Assembly: GCA_037577475.1 (NCBI GenBank)
Contig: CM075184.1
Span: 10,311,594 to 10,375,593, forward strand
From: Chaunax sp. Z400
Lineage: Eukaryota > Chordata > Actinopteri > Lophiiformes > Chaunacidae
Direction of reading: 5' to 3'
DNA length: 64,000 bases
The position numbers and the translations under genes are program-made. The notes beneath the pieces are model-generated. The model saw only the letters and a program-made list of their open reading frames with translations. It had not been told where the DNA came from and ran no database searches. Positions within the stretch are counted from its first letter, which is position 1, and each line of letters opens with the position of its first letter. Of the stretch, positions 60,201 to 64,000 are shown in pieces.

Positions 60201-62855
60201 TATTCTCTCTTTTCTTCTAAGGTACTGTAATGAACCCTAGCATGGTGAGAATGTATAATGCATCCCATGGCAATGACTGTTTAAATGAGTCCAGCCTTCA
60301 CTTAGCCACTACCCACTACCCTCTAGCTTTTCTAGGTCAGAAACATGGTGTGCCAAACCCTTTTTCTAAAATGGCGGGTCTTGGGGGCCGGACTGTCCCC
60401 TGATAGCTCCGTTGCGGTGACAGGAAAGTGATTATGTATTGATCATGATCACATAGACACCGGTGTAACTCTCTCTCTAGTCTGTGGGCAGAGAGGATAA
60501 TAGCTCATGATCAGACAGAGACTGACAGTCCATTTCTGCATGCAGTGCCACCAGCACTATCTTTGGACTGTACCACCTATTTGATTGAAATGCATGTGCA
60601 CGGTTGGGGAATAACACGAGAATTCAGAGGCGATTAGCGCTGTGAGGCAGAGTATTGTCAAACACAAAGTGTGGCGCTGTGCTATAGTGTGGCAGGCCAA
60701 ATAGGCCTTGATAACACAGAAATGTTTGTAACGAGGTGGAGAAAACAAGCGTATCGAGGCATCCTTTCATCCATCCATCCACCCATCCCCGTCCTTCTAT
60801 TCTCTCAGAGGAGAAGATGACATACTTGGAGCACCGCCAGTTGATTTTCCTACAGTAGTCAAAGCCAGTTTTAGATTCCTGGGCTGCAGATGGGCATTTA
60901 TGGCGACACTGCAGATGGGCATTAAGGGAAACCCTAAACAAATAATAACACTCATAAACAACTGGCATTTGTGGACTATGTCATTTGCCAATCCTCCCAC
61001 TTCTTCATTTGTCACCATTTCCACCAAGCAGTCAAATGATCTGCGGCTCAGGCTTTGACTAAATGTAGTTGCCCTCCTCTGCTATGATGTTTTATATCTA
61101 TATCAGGACGATTTAAGCATTCCCGATTGCAGCGAGGCTCAGTAAATAACTGCAAGGCAGCAAAAAAAAAACACGGGATCTCCCTCAACCCATCAGTCTT
61201 CATAACAGGACTAATGCACACTTATGCTAGAATGCATGTTTCAGCAGTGCTGCAGGACGCAGCTGAGGATCCAGGAAAATGAATGAGGAACACCCTGCTG
61301 AGGCCAAAATGATCAGGATATTTGTTTAATTCAGGCCACAGCACACTTTTCAAAATAAGAGTCTGCCAAATACATCATGGGACAGAGGAGGGCCTCCAAC
61401 AGGAAAAAAATATTGTGAAGATAAGATATGGTTGTCAGCATCCAAGAAATTGCTCCCCAGAGCCAATGATGGATAAGGGACGCTGCACTTTCCAAGAGTA
61501 AGGGGACCGTCACACTTAAGTACTTACATTGTCATTGGTGTAGTACAATTACTAGTCCTCTATAAGACAGAGAGGCAGACATCACAGAGAAGCTAGGGAC
61601 AGTGTTTGTGTGCTTGTGTGTTTGTCCATGCGTGTCTCTGTGTGTACAATACGTGTCTGTGTGAGTACATGACAACCCTATTTCAAGGAGTCAGGTACTG
61701 CAGTCTGCCACCTTGACAAGCCGTTTACAGGAACAGCAGGAACAAAATAATTAAGAGGGTCCTTTGTTCCCCACTGATGTCCGTGACATATGTCGCCATT
61801 TTAAAGGGTTGCGCCATTGATTCACTTTAATTAGTTCATAGGAAATGTGCGCAACATGCAGATAGAGTTCAGGACTGGAAGTGGAGGACGGAAAATTGGG
61901 CACTTCACATGTTTAATTGCTCCCAAGGCATTTACAATGGCAAGGTAATAACCAGAATAAGGCAAAGTATATTTTCTAATGAACAACTGTATCGTGGGTA
62001 AATGAACAAAATTGTGCTTAATTTAGGAACTCTGCCACAGGGGCAAGAGTGTTTAATATGTGAGTATGAATTATCCCTCCTCTATAAAAAAAGGAAGAAA
62101 GAAGGAGAAAAAAAACAAGTTTCAGCATAATGCAAAACTGTGGTGGGAAATGAACGTGCGGTTAATATTTTTGCTGCTCTACAGCAGCACTGGGTCTTGA
62201 GAGTGTTAAACCGGAGATCAAAGTTATTACTTCATACCAGAAATAAATTACTTATGTATAAACTGTTGACAAAATGCCCTTAATGAGGCAAGTAGCCAAA
62301 TCCTGTTCCAGCTGAGCTGCTCAGAGGCCAACTCCCAGTGTGTGGTTATATATTTGTGTGTGAATGCAGAGCTACTGGACACCATGGAATATCACAACGA
62401 GACTGGACTAATCAAATCCCCCATACTGACAGAAATAAATAACACGAAGGGAATTAGGATGAATGGTCTGATATCCAATGAAAAAAAACCCCTCCCATTT
62501 CAGTAAATGTGCAGTTTACCTGCTAATCTGTAAGGTTTAAGCTTCTCATTGCATGTTAACAGCAAATGCCCTCAGTATCAAATCCCCCTGCAAACCAATA
62601 GGCCACATAAGTTAGAGGAAATAGAACAAAAGACACATCAGGAAACTTCACTTGACACCCAGACAAGATAAAAACAGCCCTGTGCAGACAGAGAGGAAGC
62701 CTTGCCAGCTGAAGACAGAGGAACAGCAAATTGATAAAGAGATGTTTTTGCCACAGATAAGGCAGTTGATTTTGAATTGTGCTAGCTTGTGAATATATAT
62801 ATATTATGGGTTGTGGGCTCCTCTGAACAGAAAATTTCCCCAAAATACAAACTCC
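51300..62855 (-). other. cdh8 intron 3 (partial), no exon seen
   Basis: More than 11.5 kb 5' of exon 4 on the gene's strand. No EC1 signature (such as a DINDN linker codon string or the tryptophan-bearing start of mature cadherin) was found. It carries the repeat at 59850 and a possible repeat at 58385-58620 (TTTATTGTCAC type). All open frames here are short and featureless. Confidence 0.75.
59850..59985. repeat. Dispersed repeat with TTAGGTTTAGG motif (intron 3)
   Basis: GGTTATGTTTAGGGACAC, GGGTTAGGTTTAGGAAAAAT and GACGTGAGTCCCAGACTCC followed by TGGGTGAAG recur in fish genomes as a family of unknown type. The telomere-like TTAGG is part of the repeat, not a telomere. Confidence 0.45.
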
Positions 62856-63169
62856 TTAACCTTTGTGTCGTGTTCGTTTCTCCCCCCTTACTTTGGTGCT
62901 CCCGGTCAAATTTGACCGGCCTGTTTTAACTGCTCTTACATTAACACAAAAACCATTGATCATCACCAAATTTTATTTAACTCCCTTTTAAGCTGTAAAC
63001 AATGTCTCAGACTACTGGTTTACACGAATAACTGCAGTGAATATACAAAGAATAGACACAGAAATTGTAAATTGTATTCCAAAATTAACATTTATTGTAA
63101 AAAAAAGAAACAAAAATCAGAACAGAGACCAAATTCACAGAACATCAGAACATCAACATGAACACATCA

Positions 63170-63171
<2 letters not shown>

Positions 63172-63221
<50 letters not shown>
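63172..63221. repeat. (GT)n microsatellite in the piggyBac 3' UTR
   Basis: A perfect GT dinucleotide run of about 25 units lies between the transposase stop and its poly(A) signal. It is read as CA on the transposase strand. It is likely length-variable between individuals. Confidence 0.97.
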
Positions 63222-63223
<2 letters not shown>

Positions 63224-63234
63224 CGCGTGTGTCT

Positions 63235-63660
63235 TCACACACAGGAGTGGCATTTTGCAATCAGATCGGAGTGTGCCTTGCAAACGTAGGCATCACATTT
63301 GAAACATGTAAGACTTGTTTTATTGTCTTTAGGGGCACAGAGCTTGCATCTCTTCCGTTTCTGCCCCTGTTTTGGGGGGAGAGCGGCCAGGGCAGCGGCT
63401 GGGGCTTGCAGACTCCTCACCAGACTGGCAGAGGCTGGTGCGCGGGGAAGGTGCTGGCGCCGTTGAATTAGAGGAGTCACTAAAGCTTTCCCAAGCTCTG
63501 CCAGGAAGAGTCTCCTCTTGAAACATTTCCCCTGATTCCAGGCTGGGTCGATCGCCGTCCACACCACATATGCATTACATGCAGATACATCCAGGATGTT
63601 GTGGAACAGCGCCACAGGCCAACGAGCTGTCATTCGCTTGCAGGTGTATGTACCAGTAAG
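63235..63660 (-). CDS. piggyBac-family transposase, last exon with C-terminal zinc-binding domain
   Basis: The exon starts after acceptor CTTTCATTGCAG and ends at a TGA stop at 63235-63237 (141 codons). It continues the RNase H-like fold with LTGTYTCKRMTARWPVALFH and NILDVSACNAYVVWTAIDP, then KRRLFLAELGKALVTP. After a low-complexity linker it ends in a basic patch (QKRKR) and a cysteine-rich domain spaced C-x2-C-x10-C-x2-C-x4-C-x2-H-x6-C-x2-C. That spacing is the cross-brace zinc domain which in piggyBac binds the transposon ends. Every cysteine is present and there is no frameshift, suggesting a young or constrained copy. A 122-bp intron (63661-63782) separates it from the upstream exon. Confidence 0.87.
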   Translation of the reverse strand, partial: LTGTYTCKRMTARWPVALFHNILDVSACNAYVVWTAIDPAWNQGKCFKRRLFLAELGKALVTPLIQRRQHLPRAPASASLVRSLQAPAAALAALPPKQGQKRKRCKLCAPKDNKTSLTCFKCDAYVCKAHSDLIAKCHSCV

Positions 63661-63782
63661 CTGCAATGAAAGAAACAATAATGAATAGATTGAAAACAAT
63701 ATTGAATCTGTCTTACACAAAATGCAATGTTTTACATGAATACAAGTAAATCAAATGCATGACAGATGAAAATATACATTAC

Positions 63783-64000
63783 CTTATCAAGGCAGTCAAC
63801 GCCTCCTTTGTTTCTATTGTAGTCCAGGATGATCTGGGGCTTCCTGTGCTCTGCTGTGCTGACAGCGGCGTCTTTGTGTAGCGTGCTCATCAGGATGACA
63901 TTCTTATTCTTCTTGGGCAAATATGACACAAGACTGTGTGTGTCAGTGAAAGCAAATTTGGATGAGAGTGCCTCTCTCCCTCTGGTCGACACCAGTGCAG
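63783..64000 (-). CDS. piggyBac-family transposase, upstream exon (5' part outside window)
   Basis: A cut-and-paste DNA transposase that moves elements with TTAA target sites. The frame is open from the window edge to donor GTAATG at 63782. It shows FAFTDTHSLVSYLPKKNKNV, STLHKDAAVS, the strongly conserved KPQIILDYNRNKGGVD, and LDK. In piggyBac the third catalytic aspartate is believed to sit in this GVDxLD motif, so both aspartates are kept here. The exon ends in phase 0. The N-terminus and first two catalytic aspartates lie beyond 64000. It has the same orientation as cdh8 and lies in its intron 3 or upstream. Confidence 0.85.

Larger units (their letters stand above)
62856..64000 (-). mobile_element. 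piggyBac-type DNA transposon, 3' end and transposase (5' end beyond window)
   Basis: The element's 3' end is marked by a TTAA at 62856-62859 followed by terminal sequence CCTTTGTGTCGTGTTCG. About 45 bases in is GGTGCTCCCGGTCAAATTTG, containing an 18-bp perfect palindrome. Inside lie a 3' UTR with a (GT)n tract, a minus-strand AATAAA at 63091-63096, and the two-exon transposase. TTAA ends plus a DDD transposase with a C-terminal cysteine domain define the piggyBac superfamily. The other end and its TTAA copy should lie past 64000. It could be a domesticated gene, but the flanking terminal sequence favours a transposon. Confidence 0.8.

Noticed and set aside
59921..60268. 115-codon minus-strand frame
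   Set aside because: It overlaps a dispersed repeat and has a methionine/arginine-rich low-complexity stretch from a CAT-like repeat.
63037..63471. 144-codon plus-strand open frame
   Set aside because: It runs through the GT microsatellite (a Cys-Val run) and antisense to the piggyBac transposase exon. It is a shadow with no family features.
1..64000. tRNA, rRNA, snRNA genes and CRISPR arrays
   Set aside because: The only tRNA-like box A/B pairs are inside SINEs. No regularly spaced direct repeats with unique spacers were seen.

Overview
The window is vertebrate nuclear DNA, almost certainly from a ray-finned (probably percomorph) fish. It has spliced exons with GT/AG introns, many microsatellites, and a set of dispersed repeats typical of teleost genomes: tRNA-derived SINEs, Tc1, hAT and piggyBac elements, and LINE tails. 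There are no bacterial-type operons, RNA genes or CRISPR arrays. The species call is inference from the repeat families.

The only conserved cellular gene is on the minus strand: the 3' nine coding exons of a type II classical cadherin, best matched to cadherin-8 (cdh8). The exons lie at 51180-51299, 44293-44460, 43863-44050, 35946-36193, 27146-27282, 23888-24009, 23045-23162, 18688-18939 and 18011-18504. Every junction is canonical, all phases join, and the sizes (120, 168, 188, 248, 137, 122, 118, 252 nt, then the last exon) reproduce the type II cadherin exon plan. Together they encode EC2 to EC5, the transmembrane helix and the p120/beta-catenin-binding tail. The signal peptide, prodomain and EC1 exons are absent, so intron 3 must run at least 12.7 kb and past the right edge.

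Region by region: 1-17000 is the 3' flank, non-genic, with repeats: a SINE at 407-710, a zinc-finger pseudogene relic at 2071-2389, a hAT-like fragment at 2925-3395, a complete-ended but decayed Tc1 element at 6211-7378 nested in an older hAT/CGGBP1-like relic, a second SINE at 8960-9245, and a CAACAACAAATC-rich inverted element at 12338-12895. About 16990-18010 is the probable 3' UTR. 18011-51299 is the cadherin gene; its introns carry a LINE 3' fragment, SINEs, two closely related piggyBac-type TTAA MITEs, a more diverged third one, and other repeats. 51300-62855 is intron 3, with no exon seen. From 62856 to the edge there is the 3' end of a piggyBac transposon, with a clean TTAA/terminal end and an open, intron-containing transposase reading frame that runs off the window.

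The most notable theme is piggyBac-type activity inside one cadherin locus: a possibly young coding copy, plus short derivatives that share its TTAA ends and a subterminal GGTCAAATTTGACC-type motif. Two of the derivatives keep what looks like a transposase promoter and start codon. I found nothing I would call a wholly new biological system.
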